Positions 36,374-49,741 of a stretch of DNA of 64,000 bases are shown piece after piece. Within the stretch, counting starts at the first letter, position 1. Every line of letters starts with the position of its first letter. The DNA is from Artemisia argyi. Taxonomy: Eukaryota > Streptophyta > Magnoliopsida > Asterales > Asteraceae. The notes under the pieces were generated by a model that was given only the letters and a program-made list of their open reading frames with translations, ran no database searches and was not told where the DNA came from. The DNA lies in contig CM060680.1 of the NCBI GenBank assembly GCA_030686995.1, positions 202,107,322 through 202,171,321 on the forward strand, given 5' to 3'. The position numbers and the translations under genes are program-made.

Positions 36374-38168
36374 GAGCATAAGGTAAAATGCCCATGAGTT
36401 ATTTAATAACTCACTGTCATGTCAGCGCCACATAAGCTTTAACCTTTTAATCTTAACTCATCACTTTCCACCATGGTACCATAACTCACCTTAGCTCACG
36501 TTCACCTCAATTATTTTCAATTTCAACCCCAAACTTTATCTAGTACTTCATTTGTTTAAAACATAACATTAATTTGAGCAACACATTACAATACGAAATT
36601 TAAAATTAAAAAAAAAAACGCTAATAAAAAAAGTACGAAATAAATAAAACACAACATCACATAATTATTCAGTCTTCACGAGGAGGCAACCCAAGTTTCT
36701 CGATGATTCGATCTGTTTCCATATTAACCAACTCCACATACTGTGGATCTTTGCCGGTAATGTCGAGCAACAAAAATTCAAGCTCCCTCAACCTCTGTTG
36801 TGTGTATGCGTTTTCTGCGGTTGCCTAATACGCCTTGGCCGCATCTACATGTTTTGCCCGATACTCTTCACGCATAGCCTCCTCGAAATTGATAGAATAA
36901 AAGGAACCTCCGGTGCCACTCGTGCCTCCGGTGCTTGTTGTTGTCTCGGATTTTTGTTTCCTCGAAGCCCGCTTTTTTCCAATAGGCCGTGGTATTTCAT
37001 CATGACCAAACAACGCCTCGTTTTTTTGGCTTGGGACGTCGCCGGTTAAATCAATCGGCTCCGACGAGTTCCATTTGGAATGTTTACGCAAAACGTTCCA
37101 AGCATCTTCATTCGAGAATGGCGTGTTGCCGCTTTCTTCACGATAGTAGCGGCTAGCCCGTTGTAGGATATCAACTTCACTTTCCCAACTTTTTTGGTCG
37201 CATAGCGCCCGTTTGTAAGCAGCGTTGAGCTTAGTGCAATCACAGTTCAATGTTTTTCACTTGGATTGTAGCATATCTTTGTTTCTGGGTCTTGAATTCA
37301 CTCTATTGGACTTAGCTTTTATACATTGCCATAACGTATCGCGTGATTGGGAACGGCCGACACACGAATCCTTTGAACATACCACCCAACAATCGGCAAG
37401 TAATTTTTCCTCACTTGGCGTCCAACATTGCTTCAACTTTTCAGCTTGTTCTTCATTGCCCTCGTCTTCTACAGGTTCTTTTGGATTTTTTTGCCTTTCA
37501 TTTACCATGGCTTTTCGGTTTCATAGGAGAAGTAGGTGTTTCCGGAACTTCATTTGTTTCCGTTTGGGATTGTTATGATTGTTGAGTGAATTGAAGATTT
37601 TGAAAATTGGAGTTTAGAGTGTTTTGTTGGCTTTCTCGCCAAAATTGATATTCTTGGTGTTGTTGGAAAACTTCTTCACTTGACATACCCAATTCGTTTA
37701 GGTTATTCCAATTTGGATTTGAGGAAGAACCCGCGTATGGGTTACCCCACCCTCCGAGGAGATTCGAGAACGAGTCGTTGTTATTGTTGCCGCCCGACAT
37801 TTTTTTTGCTAATAGAAGTGTATTGTAGAGTATATAGAGTAGTGGAAGTGTGAAAAAAAATTGTATGGGTGAATGGGTATTAATAGTTTTTGTTTTTTTT
37901 TTTTTTTTTTTAAAGACACATAGCTGTTTGTAATGGTAATATAAACGTTAGGGGGGCTAAAGTGATTTTTTTTTTAATGTAATGGTCATATGCACGTTTA
38001 GAGGGGCCAAAGTGATTTTTTTAATATCCGAACGTTTAACGCAACGTTAAATGCATAACCCACTGTGTTAATGTGCGTTTGACTTTCACACCCGGTAACG
38101 TTTAACGTGGGTTTGATCCAGTGAGTTATAGCTTAACGTGGGGTGGCACGTTATGTTACCCATGGCTC
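36374..38168. mobile_element. PIF/Harbinger-like element with ORF1 only
   Basis: The ends GAGCATAAGG and GAGCCATGGG (inverse, right) are flanked by TAA at 36371-36373 and 38169-38171, the 3-bp target duplication typical of PIF/Harbinger. Subterminal taactcactg words recur inverted. It holds a broken ORF1 on the minus strand and no DDE transposase, so it depended on another element to move. Confidence 0.75.
36825..37800 (-). pseudogene. PIF/Harbinger ORF1 (Myb/SANT-like, NAM-associated C-terminal type), broken
   Basis: From ATG at 37800 the protein starts MSGGNNNNDSFSNLLGGWG and a Gln/Asn-rich stretch. A TAA interrupts it at about 37573. A frameshift near 37508 leads into WTPSEEKLLADCWVVCSKD, the SANT/Myb-like DNA-binding part of ORF1 proteins. 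A TGA at the usual Trp codon (about 37257) is followed in frame by NCDCTKLNAAYKRAL ... PFSNEDAWNVLRKHSKW and a basic tail (IGKKRASRKQ). Family ORF1 proteins help the transposase bind element ends. Three lesions make it a pseudogene. Annotators often label such proteins NAM-associated or GST-T3-like. Confidence 0.8.
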
Positions 38169-38171
38169 TAA

Positions 38172-40567
38172 AGGCTTAATAAACTTTGTTGTGAAACTAC
38201 AAACCAACTGGAAACTAATTGAAATCTTATGACCCTATACAAACTACTGCATGTATTAGTCATTTACACAAATAAAGAGCAAACCAAACACCCATTTTAA
38301 CAGCAAACAAAAAGCTGCTCGTTGACCAAAAGTAGGGCAGCCAAATAATCCTTTTTTGACTGAAAAACAGCGGTAACCAAGCACCTATTTTGCCTATGTA
38401 CCTAAATGGTCTGTGGCAAGCTGTACTTCTATTTCATCTTTTGAAATCGTGCATGTTAGGCCATGACCATTGTACCTGTCAGCCAAGTCTTTCTGCAACC
38501 CCCTTGAACCAAAACCCATGAACCACACTCCATAAAACACAACATAAAGCGGAACTCCTGAACCATACCCCCTCAACCACATCAAAAACCCACATCAGCA
38601 ACCCTCGTCAGCAACCTCACCAGCGACCCCATCAGCATCAGAAAGCAAACTTCAATGCATATAGCAAGGAAACAACATCAGCATCAGTAGCAAGTAAGCT
38701 ATAAGTATTTTAAAATGTTTGGTATGGTCACTGTTGTATGCAAACTTAAAGCATTAAGGGGTGTTTGGTTTTACTATAAAATTGAAGTCCAACAAAGTTA
38801 TTTAACTAAAATATTTTGACAAAAAGCATTTCGATTTAGTTATTTTCGTGGCTCATATACCATAAATTTTAAGGCAATCCATTCTAATAGATTTTCCAAT
38901 ATTCAAAAGGATCATGAAAACTATTTATACATGTACCTTTATTTGACGACCAAGATCGTCTTCAATGACCTGCACCTATTTCTAATAAGATACCTATATA
39001 TTATGCAAATGTAAATGTGTAAATGTACCAATCTCGAATGGCTCTTATATTCTCTTATTATTAGCAGTGTTGATAAGCAATCTCAGACAATCCTTATATT
39101 ATAAGCTATTTCAGTTAGCAAGCGAATGGCCCATAGCAGGTCTAATTAACAATCCCAAACCGTGTTAGTCAGCGGCCCTAAGCACCCCGTAATAGTTTTA
39201 ATTAGCAGTCCCAAACAGGCCCTTTCAAATCATCCGTCACACACTATCAGACACACCCTCTTTTTGACAGCGTAAACTTTTTATTTTTCAAAAAATTAAT
39301 GCTTCCTAAACTTGTTTCAATCTGACACATAAACAGGCTGTTTAAACTTCTTAATTACCACACCGTTAACTCTTTTTTCAGTTACTTTTAAAACATCTAA
39401 TTCTTTGTTTCAGCTTTATTCAGAAAAGTCACTATATATGTGACAAACGGTAATTTTCCATCTAATATTTTCATAATAGATGCCAATTTATTATTACTCA
39501 ACTATTTAACTAAGCATACATGAGCTTACACAACTATTTCGGGTAGTTAACCCGCTCACTGCAGCCTGCAGTAACTCGCAAAACAACATAAAATTTTATT
39601 AGAATAGTGGACTCTTCACTTTCTAATACTTACTGTTATCTAAGTATTACACACGAGAGGTTATCTCGGCTTTACTGAAAAACACGACACCACACGCGTA
39701 CCGACACTACTCTAGTATCGGCATAAATCCAATAATTGATATCCAGAATCAATAATTGTGTTTTTATATTACTTTTATAAAAACGTTCTCATAAATTATA
39801 TTTTCTCACGTTCGCACCAATCTAGAATACGTAGTTACATCGGAACACAACGGGACCCAGGGTTCACGCGACACCCTCTTTGGTAATAAATACCAACTTA
39901 ATAATACAAAATCAATTTAAACTTGATACACATCTATACTACATTATAATGTATTTAGGACATCTATATTTAGAAGTCTTAAAATTTTAAGACCAAAAAC
40001 ATTTCTTTATTAAGAAATTGAAATTAACAAGCCAACCTTCAAATGTAAATTAAATGTCTTTAATTGTGCCAACTTTAATATTCATAAAACCCATTTACTT
40101 GAGTTGTAACAGCCCATTTAATCCATCATCATCATCATGTAGTAAATGTGTTGATAGATTAGTAGTTGGACTATTCGAAAATCAGGACCATTAATGGGTT
40201 TATCCACATGGGCCGGTAGTTTTATCCCTAAAAGTTAAAGTAAATGTGTTGATAGATTAGTAGTTCAGTCATTTTATTTATAATGTTTTAGATGTATTTG
40301 AATTAGACAATATTTCACCGTTCGTCCCTAAACTTGTCGCAATTCGCGCGTTTGGTCCTTAAACTTTTTTTTGGCATTTTCGTCCCTGAACTCTGTATTT
40401 TTCGCATGGTTAGTCCTTTTCACCCCTATTTCGTTACCCATGGTAAGTTTGCTAGTTAAGTGACTTGGGAAGTTACTAAAATTCCCTTTATTCTTCTCTT
40501 AATTTACAAACACAAATAACAAACATACACACACATATCAAACACCCTCACTGGTTCATCTTCTTCA
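38172..40567. other. intergenic region with MITE-like remnants
   Basis: Possible hAT-like ends at about 38756 (aaggggtgtttggtttta) and about 39226 (inverse aaagggcctgtttggga). A Helitron-like 5' start TCTATACTACATTATAATG at 39933 has no matching 3' end. At 40310-40450 is a block with repeated cgtccctaaactt/cgtccctgaactc words. No gene is recognised. Confidence 0.4.
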
Positions 40568-40572
40568 CCCTC

Positions 40573-43500
40573 TGATAACGCTCAAAGTTAACATGTTTTT
40601 ATAAGCGTTATTAGTGTCTTTGTGTATGTTATTTAGTTGGTTTTATATGCTTTTGCCACTAAATCGTATCAAAGTATCTTTTTGTAGCATATGTAGCCAA
40701 ATGTAGGAAAAATGGAGAAAAAGTGAAGAAAGTGAAGTATATGCGATTACACGAAGATTCCCAACTTCAAAAGTCCAATCTGTGACGCATTTCATAAGGA
40801 GAACCTAAGTTTTGTCATCTCAAAGTTCCAAGTTCAGAGTTAATCAAGTTTGGATAGTGCATAAAGAACTACACAAGGAAAAGTCAAAGTCCAAAGCAAC
40901 CAGAATCTACCATCCGATCGGTTGGAGTACAACCGATCGGATAGCCACAATTACCACATCCATCCGATCGGTGCCAACCCGCAACCGATCGGATGGACAT
41001 CTCTGCCTGTTTATACCAACTTCTTGTGCATAAATCTTGGTCTTTTGTCCCATTGTTCTAGGCCCTTCTTAGTGTCTTGTTGTCCAAGCTCCAACATTTA
41101 TGTCCCTATTCATTACTAGGAGTATTTGACAAGCCTAAAATGACGCCAAGAGTACACAATTGAAGACACAATTCAAGAGATCATTTACTCTCATTACTAC
41201 TCTCAATTATTATCATCATCTAGCTCTCAAAGAAGGGAAATTCGTGCAGAAAGAACCAGGAACTTTGGAGGACCAAGGAAGCAACATTTGGAGGCCAAAA
41301 ATCTCAAGAAATCATCACCAATACTTAGGTTATCAATACCTTGTCATTTGTTATCAATTCCAAAGCATTGTAAGACTTAAAACCATTGATTCTAATGTTA
41401 AATATTCTGAGTTTATTTGCATGTTTGCTATGAGTGGCTAGTAGTCTTTTTACACTTGTTTTGATGATGTTTTATGCTTAGTGATAGTTATGATTGTGAT
41501 AACATGTTTTAATTCAATTTCAAGTCAATCCTAAGAACCAATTGTACCTTAAGTTTCATAGTGACATTTGTTGAGCCAAGGTTAACTAATTGATAATAGT
41601 TTCAAGGGTTGAAAGATTTGTTATTATTCAACTAGTTATAATCATTTATCTATGAATGATTGTTTTTCACCATAATTATTCTTGACTAAACAAAGAAACG
41701 AGAAGTATGATTGTAATTATAACATCAAATCAGATTGTTTGTAAACCTTTAGTTGGACGAAAGTTTAGATGTTTATAAACAATTGTAACCTTTTTGTCTA
41801 TGAATGGGTTACCTTTTGTAATGACCATTTTCTAAGAGTATTTGATTTGTAATAAGAGTTTGTTCTTGTGTTTAAGATATTCACCATACCTTATGAACCT
41901 TGGATGGATCTTGAATTGATTGGTTTATGTAACACCCCCAAAATACCGCAGCGGAAGACTGTGTCATTGGGGTGCTACTTCATAATACAAAGTACAAGTT
42001 ATAGAAAACGAACTCTAAATGAGACGTTTTGAAAAGTTACCATTCTATTAATGAATTCAAAGTTACAAACATGAGATTCTAAAGTATGATACATAAATGT
42101 ATACAAAATGTTTTTGAATGGTAAATGATAAAAGCGTAAGTCTTCAGAATATGCAGCTTGACTCTAAGTTCCACGCACTAGCTATCGCCTTACTAACCTG
42201 AGATAAACATGCTAAAGTGTCAACACAATGGTTGGTGAGTTCATAGAGTTTGTCTTAAAACAGTTGAAAAAGCCTTAAAAGAATGTTCACACAGCAAAGG
42301 CATTGAGAATCCACTCAGTTACAAGTCCCGCCATAAGAGACTTGTAACCTGTGTGTTCACAACCCACTGCTAAAAGTTAGTTTATACAATGCACCGAATT
42401 ATATTCACCCAAGGTCAAGAATAGACACAAGGGCGGGGGCATCTTCCCAAATAGTAATACGTCATCCAAGGTCAAGTATAGACACAAGGGTAGGGGCATC
42501 TTCCCATGAGTACTACCAATACCTCTCCGACAGTATAGAGTATTATGTATGCACGTAAATACGAATCTTGTATTTAAATTAAGCAAGTATAGTGTAACAA
42601 GTATGTATAACGCAATCAAGTATAATGCCAATCAAGTATAACGCCAATCAAGTATAACACAATCAAGTATAAATGTTTAAGAGTATTTGTACAAGTAAGC
42701 AAGTAGTTGAGCATGTATCCCCCCCAAAGAGTTAAAACAAGTATGAAAAGAGTAGGGGCTATGACTCACCTTAAGCTTAAGTAATGAGAAATGAAAGTGG
42801 TAGTCGAATCGCGAAAGTCTCTAAGAGCAGCCTATAATAAAACGTTGCGACTTAGGTTTGGAGTAACGTCTAAGAATATGAAGAATTGCCAATATATGTC
42901 TTGCATAATGTTCATGATGTAGTACTTAGTATATAGTGTAAGTCTTTGAATATAAGTCGTTTATGAAACATGTATAGTTTGTACATCTCTTACTACCGTT
43001 CGGGCCGACATAATTCAGAAGTCATGGAGTAAACGTTCGAGGAGCCAGGACACTTTAATTCGTAAATCCACAACTCATCTCGACGGCTTACTTAATGAAC
43101 TCCTCACATGAGGCTCCCTACTATTGTAGTATTTGATAACATATATATAAGTTTTGATCTTTAAAAGTTATATGGTCTTTAGCCGTGGCTTTGCCGTGAC
43201 CTTGGTCATTGTTACCATGGTCTTAAGACTCAACCTTGGCTTTAGCCATGGTTGTGGTCTTGGCTTTAGGTCATTAGACCTCTTGGTCTTAGTAAATCAT
43301 AACTATAATATAGTGACTTTGGTCTAAAATGGGCTGTTAAGATTTTGAAGAAAATTATCACTCGGAAAGCGTTTTCAGGGCTCGAGCTTCTTTGCTACTG
43401 AACGAAAACGTCGTTCCGGACAACTTTCGTGTTTTAACTTTTTGATGAATCGGACCAGAAGTGGGACTTTCAAAATCATAATTTGATCAGAATGCTATTT

Positions 43501-45290
43501 AGGCAGTTTTGCCGTTTTGGTTTCGCTAACTTCAAATGGTCATAACTTTTGACTCGTGTACTCGTTTTGGGTGATTCAAATTGCTATGTTTTCCTTGTTA
43601 AGTCCTCTTTAACAGTAAGTAAGTGTCAAATATCAAAGTTATACTATTGTGGTCGTGGTTTTCCATAAAAATCACTAGTTTGCTTGTTTACTTGTCATAA
43701 GTTAACATATGTATACCAATACTCGTTTTATCCATTTTTAAACATCATGAACACAATAACAAGAACATATATAGCATGAAAGAACCATAATAAGCATGAA
43801 AATGATATTTAGCAAGAAAGTGTATAAGGGTTTCTTACAACTTTTGGCTTTCACTTAAGAAAGGAAGTCAAGTATAGAACTAGGACACTAAACCTAATCT
43901 TGTAAACCCTTCACCATAACTCTTGTAACCCTTGCTAGCCTTGATCTAACCCTTGTGCAAACCATTTAACTTCAGCCCTAGTAACCTTGTGTAGCTCCTA
44001 ATTCAACCATGGAATCACCAAACAAACTTAAGAACTAGGTAGAGAATACTAAGACATTGAACTCTTATGTGTAACTTGTATATTGAAGATCAAAGGATCA
44101 TGGTGCTAGGACTAAAGGGTGTGGTATTTTTGGTGATGAAAATATGAAGATCAATGTGTTTCTAGTTGGCTATTTATAGCATGAATGAGGAGGTTAGGAA
44201 GGTGCCTAGAAAAGTGCTAAAACTTGGAGACAAAGTTGTAATTAAGTAAGATCTAATGGCTAAAGTCAAGATTTAACCACACATGGTGACTCCCCCCCCC
44301 CTAGGTCGGTTCTAAAAGGATAAGGGTGACTAGATGAGTAGTCATGGTCTTTGGATGATAATATCCTAAGTATGTAGCTAGTTTTGACTCCGTAAATCGC
44401 TAACCGTAAATGATTAAGCCTCAAAACGTAAAACCGGGTATCGTAAAAATATAAAACTTGAAAGTATGGTTAAACATGTCAATATAGTCCATAATAAAAT
44501 ATAAAATGAGTGGTAGGTTCTATCGGGTGCTAAAACCCTGCTAAAAACTGGAAACACGGGTCTAAAACGCGTAATTCGCGTAAAACGCTGAACTGAAAAA
44601 CGTAAAATTCCAAAACTTTTGGAATTGTCATAAAATGATAGAAAATCATATTTCTATTGTTTATAATGTTTTATGGATATATCGGGATGCTGGAAGGACG
44701 TTTAAACCTAAAAGTAAATCTCGGACACGGCTTTGTGATTTTTGCAGAAATGATCCGACGAGCGTCAAACTCTCGGATTATCGTTAAAATAGTTTAACTT
44801 ACGAGAATATGAAATAAAAATTTCTGAGATGAATAGTAAAAGTGAATAGTAAAAAGTGAATAGTAAAATTTTCGGGAATAAAAGTTAACCTGAAATTGCG
44901 AATTGTTACAGTTTACACCTAAAGCTTGTTTTTATGAACTAAAATCTTGACGAAGGTTTAACTTGTAGAAACAATAGATTAGACCACCATCTAATTATCA
45001 CAACCAACATGTTATCAAAAGTTATCACAATCATGTGTGTCATTAAGTAGAAAACTAGTCTAAACAAGTGTAGTTTTTAAATTATTGAATTTGCTTATTA
45101 TCTTATTTACCTACATTAGAGATTTACTTTTAGACTTATATTCTGATTCACTCACAAATCCCTGCGAACGATCCCGACTTACCATCATATCTTGCTATAA
45201 CGGACGAGTACACTTGCTCGTATGTGTTGTTTCTAGATTTGGTAATTCACCCTTATAAATTTAAAACTTGCACTAACAAAACGCACATCA
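40573..45290 (+). mobile_element. solo LTR (outer), split by a younger solo LTR
   Basis: It begins TGATAACGCTC and ends ACGCACATCA, with an exact 5-bp target duplication ccctc on both sides (40568-40572 and 45291-45295). Without the nested 41928-44915 insertion it is about 1.73 kb. No internal region is present, so it arose by LTR-LTR recombination. It contains two perfect 13-bp-stem hairpins with the core CCGATCGG at 40912-40942 and 40960-40996. The family is unassigned; orientation is a guess. Confidence 0.85.
41928..44910 (-). mobile_element. solo LTR (inner) of a Ty3/gypsy element
   Basis: 2983 bp from TGTAACACCCCC to AATTGTTACA with an exact 5-bp target duplication gttta (41923-41927 and 44911-44915). 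Read on the minus strand it ends gtcttccgctgcgg...ttttgggggtgttaca, closely like the end of the gypsy 5' LTR at about 49016-49051, and shares ggtgagtcatagcccc. It is thus a related LTR in reverse. Inside are a twofold repeat (about 42400-42510) and short caatcaagtataa repeats (about 42600-42670). Confidence 0.88.
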
Positions 45291-45602
45291 CCCTCTACCT
45301 CAAAAACCACCCGATTCCAAAACACTTTAGTAAAAACCATATTTTTTAATATTAACTTATACACATTTTAAAAATAATATATAAGAAAAAAACAAGAAAA
45401 CTTAAGGTGGGTGGAAATGAGAGTGGGAAGCACCATCATCTTCATCATTGTGAGCTCTTGGCCATTTTTTTAAAAACTTTTTTTTGGCATGTTACTTATA
45501 TTTCATTATTGTTTTTTCTTTTAATGATAGTCACATCTGTTACTTATCTATCTGTATTTTTTTGTAATCAGGGGTGTCTCACATTGGGCTCCATTAGTGG
45601 AA

Positions 45603-46041
45603 TGTGACAACTGGCAAATTAGGGAGCCATTTTAAAAACCCGCATTACGTTAAAAGTTCGTTTATAAATTTATATTTGAAATTTTATTAGTAACGAACAT
45701 GTAAAACCTATATTGTGGTTGATTATATTTAAAACTTTTATGGAATCGAATTTGGATTATCGATGTAATGAGAATTTATTTCGAGATTTTATTTGGCACT
45801 ACGTTGACTCCGGCACTAGATAACCTAACAGAAATTTCATGTTTTGAACATACGGATTCGACTATATATTTATTTATTTATTGAACTTATCGTGAGATTT
45901 TAAATGATTTGGAACGAACTCGGTTCGAGAAAGAGTTGGAGTATTTTAAAAAGTTACAGGTTTTGGTCCCTGTAATTTACACCTAGCCACCTTACCCTAA
46001 ATATAATAATACTTTCATTATTATTATTATTATTATTATTA

Positions 46042-46074
<33 letters not shown>

Positions 46075-49051
46075 GTTAAAAAGAAAAGAAAAAAAAAAAA
46101 GGAAGAGTGAATACAAAAATCGTCCCTTTGGTCTTGCCTGGGAACACACAAACACAAACATACAAACACCACCTTTAATCTCTCTCACTCTCTCTCTTGA
46201 AACCCCATAACCGCCGCCACCCTAAATCGGCCACCACAGCCACCACCGCCACTCCCACGTCCAAGATAACACCACCATCTTAACCATCTCATCCCGATCT
46301 ATCTTTTTGTATACATCACGCGCCCTATAATCTCCCCTAACACCATGAAATCATTACCACTGCCACCTAAACACCACCTTTTTCATATTTTCTTGTTGGG
46401 TTTTTGAAGAAGCATAGTTTTGGAGCCTTTTTGAAGCTGAGTGACACGAGTTTCAACTCGTATACTTCGATTTGGTACCCAAGTCGTGGGTACCCTAAGT
46501 CTTTTTAATGGGTTTTGTAAAATACATATGGGAAATGATGTTTTGATGTTGAAAAGTCCGTTTGGTATCCGGGTGTTTGATTTTTTTGGCGTGGTCGAGA
46601 CCCAACCGACAGCACGTGCTCTCGGCTTGTGCCATTTTTGGATTTACTTTGGCTTCTTGATACTTTTGATTCATGGTTATCGATTTGAGGGATGTTTGGA
46701 TTTATTTTTTATTGTTGATGATTCTTGGTTGTCGTTTGGCTTTATGGCCGACGAACCAAGGGTCGGTTTTGGTCTTTGGTTCGAGCTCCATTGAGCTAGC
46801 CGAGACTTTGGAAGTCTCGGGTGGGACCCACGATTCATGTGGTTTAATATTGAACCGGGTTTGACTTGGTAAATCAACCCGTATGTGTGATATGTTACTT
46901 GGTTGTCATATATACTTGTCGGAATTATATTGTTCGTTGTTTTAGTTATTATCGTTTCATTGATATATTTGAGTTTGAAGTGGAATATTTGGACTTGTGA
47001 TATTGATTTTGGAGTTGTGTTGACGGCAAGTGAAATGGGGACCGATTGTGAGACGGTCACTTAGAATGACGGAGATAGGTTAGTCGGGTGCCGTAGTCGG
47101 ACCCTATTGTTGTAGCACGTGTTATGGGTATTGATTGGACGGAGTTGGATTACTTGGTTTTGACTTGGTTATTTTATTTGGACTTTGACAATGAGCCAAG
47201 AGTGATGACTCGGACATGTGAGCATCTCATATAACTCGATAAATATTTATAATCAAACGCTAATAATAAAACTCGTAATAATATTATTGGTAATATAAAC
47301 GTTTATATAAGTATATAGATGTGAAAAACGTATATATAAATATATAAATGCGTATATTAAAAATAAAACGATCACGAGTAATATTATAATAACGTGACGA
47401 TAAATAATATACTATGAAAGTAGTGTAATAAATGTCGGGAGCGTTATTATAATTAAACGACTATAAATAACGTCGAAATCTTTCACGTTGGATAATTATT
47501 AAATAAAATATATCTTTAAATAAACGAGGAAAACCATCGAGTTCTATGGGGTCGTGGTCACTTGAGTCCAAGTGGACCATATTATTATTTTGTGACGTTT
47601 ACGTTTGTCACAGATATGTGACGATTAATACATCCATTTTCTATAACTACGTAACTTATTTAATCGACGGGTTAAATAGAGTCTATTTAGTTATATAAAA
47701 TGAGTATATTAATGGGCATTGTATCCTACGACGCCCATAGGTTGTGGTAAATGATAGGAATAATGAATTACTAAATATCTCGTGGAGTTTGCCAAGTTGA
47801 CGAATTTGGTAAGCTTGACTATATATATAGGGAATTCATTAAACTTTGATACTTACCATATAGTACTATACGTGCTATGTGACTTAGGTTTTGGGTATAA
47901 TCTTATAGTGGTATATTTAGTAAATAAATATGGGGGATTACCAAATCGACGGATTTGATAAACTTTGATGATTTATTTAAACAATATATTGGGCTAATAT
48001 TAGACCTATAGATTGTTTTATTAATCTTTTGTTGTGACTTCTTGGTTTCAGTTGAGTCGACCCTCCACCCGCATGGATACCAAATGCCAAACTCCAAACT
48101 AATACGAGAATAATACGAGAAATGAATTTTCGGAAAGTAAAATGGAATACGTTCGGGATTGGGAATATTTGATTTTGAGAAAATGATTTCTAAACGAGTT
48201 TATATTGTTAGGAAGTGCCGAGTCTCTAGTTGCCGTCATTTGAGATACTATACATCTTACTTCAACCGATTTCTTCTTGCTGATTTCTGGACTTGAGGTG
48301 AGTCATAGCCCCACTTTTTACTCTTGAACTTTGTTTTCAATACTTGGGGTGAGAAACGTGCAAATTATTTTATGTGAACTATTATCGCTTTTATTTCTCA
48401 AAACTTGCTATGCTTATGGAACTAGGAAGATTTGTCAACATTAGTCACATAGTGTATTAGCGCGTGTGGACTAGTTATTGTTGGCTTATTTGAGAATTTT
48501 AGATACTATAGTGTGCACCTATAGGATTATGATACTTCGGAGGTTATCCGAGTATTTATGATATTACGGAGGGTATCCGTGTATTTATGATTTTATGGAG
48601 GGTATCCGTGTATTTATGTTGTAGCGGAGGGTATCCGCAGGTTTTGAGTTAAGCCCTAGTCTAGCTAGCAAGCGTTTTGCGTATATGTCCATTAGATTGA
48701 ACTATGAATTTAAACCTATGATCTCACCAGCGAAAGCTGACTTTTAGCACGTTTTCTCAGGTAATTAAGTGATGATTTGGAGGCTTGGATTGGAAGGCTT
48801 GGCTATGGCACCTTGTTTGTGGATCTATTTTCTAAAAGTCAGATATATAATTGTGGACCTATGTTTATTTCTTTTGGGCCTGACTTTGGATGAATTTGGG
48901 ATAAATGTAAACTTTAAAATCCCGTTTTGGTTGTTTTTTTTCTTGTGTTTACTTTATCTCGTTCTTTTATGTCTTGTGTTGGATACCAATCCCCGTAGCA
49001 CCCCGAAAACTTGTTGAGTCTTCCACTGTACCAAATTTTGGGGGTGTTACA
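45603..49051 (+). repeat. 5' LTR of a Ty3/gypsy chromovirus
   Basis: 3449 bp starting TGTGACAACTGGC and ending GGGGGTGTTACA just before a tRNA-Met-type primer site. The same start recurs at 54847. It includes (ATT)n at about 46017-46075 and about three units of a 35-bp repeat (ggagggtatccgtgtattta) at 48528-48640. Confidence 0.88.
48528..48640 (+). repeat. 35-bp minisatellite in the gypsy LTR
   Basis: The unit ggagggtatccgtgtattta plus about 15 bp occurs three to four times with small changes. Confidence 0.85.
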
Positions 49052-49053
49052 GA

Positions 49054-49070
49054 TTGGTATCAGAGCCAAG
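49054..49070 (+). promoter_or_regulatory. primer-binding site (initiator tRNA-Met)
   Basis: tggtatcagagccaagg starts two bases after the 5' LTR. This is the standard plant LTR-element site complementary to the 3' end of initiator tRNA-Met and primes minus-strand DNA synthesis. Confidence 0.9.
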
Positions 49071-49443
49071 GTTATAGAGAACTAGGTAAATAGACACCTA
49101 AACAATAACTGATTTTTATAGAAAACGATCCTCGACCAATGCCCGTCAGCCCGCCAAGCCGAAGCACCTTTGATTATATTGAGGTATTATGAGATAATAA
49201 TTTGAGATTTGAGAATTTGAGACTACTTGAGGATATGGGATATATTGATTAAGTGATATGATGGCGTTTTGAGGAATTAGATAGCTTAATTGTTTTATAA
49301 ATGTTTTAGTAATGCGGTATTTGAAATTCTTTATTGAGATTATATAATTGGGATTTTATGATGATTTTTAATACGGTATTTGGAGTTTCGCGGTTTAGTT
49401 GTTTTGAAACACTTACACTTACCCTACGCCATTGTCACAAACC

Positions 49444-49741
49444 ATGACCTCCTATTCATACGATGTTATTGAGGATTGACTTGGTTACGGCTGAGAGGAG
49501 AGTTACTGAGATGAGGAGAGGCATGATGGAGATTCATGAGCATATGGAGAGCTTACAGAGAGGTTTCATCACAGCTCGCGAGGCGGATCGCAAGCTGTGG
49601 CAGAGAAACACTGAGTTGGAGAAGGAGGTAGCAGACCTCAAGAGAGATAGCGATACCCATAGTGTGGAGTTGGGATCATTGTGGAGAGAGCTAGATGGTT
49701 TGAGGCAGGAGTTGAGGAGCCTACGCCAGCATCGTGGCTAG
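49444..49741 (+). pseudogene. leader ORF of the gypsy element, coiled-coil protein
   Basis: A frame starting MTSYSYDVIED at 49444 shifts by one base near 49477 and continues VTAERRVTEMRRGMMEIHEH to LRSLRQHRG. The roughly 98 residues are highly charged with regular Leu/Met spacing (ELEKEVADLKRD, LWRELDGLRQELRSLR), as in a coiled coil. It lies between the primer site and gag on the same strand. I do not recognise a family. It may be an extra protein of this lineage, or a gag-like N-terminal product. Confidence 0.6.

Noticed and set aside
39933..40330. Third small Helitron
   Set aside because: It has a good 5' start, but I found no hairpin with CTAG downstream, so it is not listed as an element.
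45954..46172. Poly-Asn frame on the minus strand
   Set aside because: Translation of (ATT)n in the gypsy LTR.
48528..48640. CRISPR-like array
   Set aside because: The units are contiguous with no spacers; a minisatellite in an LTR.
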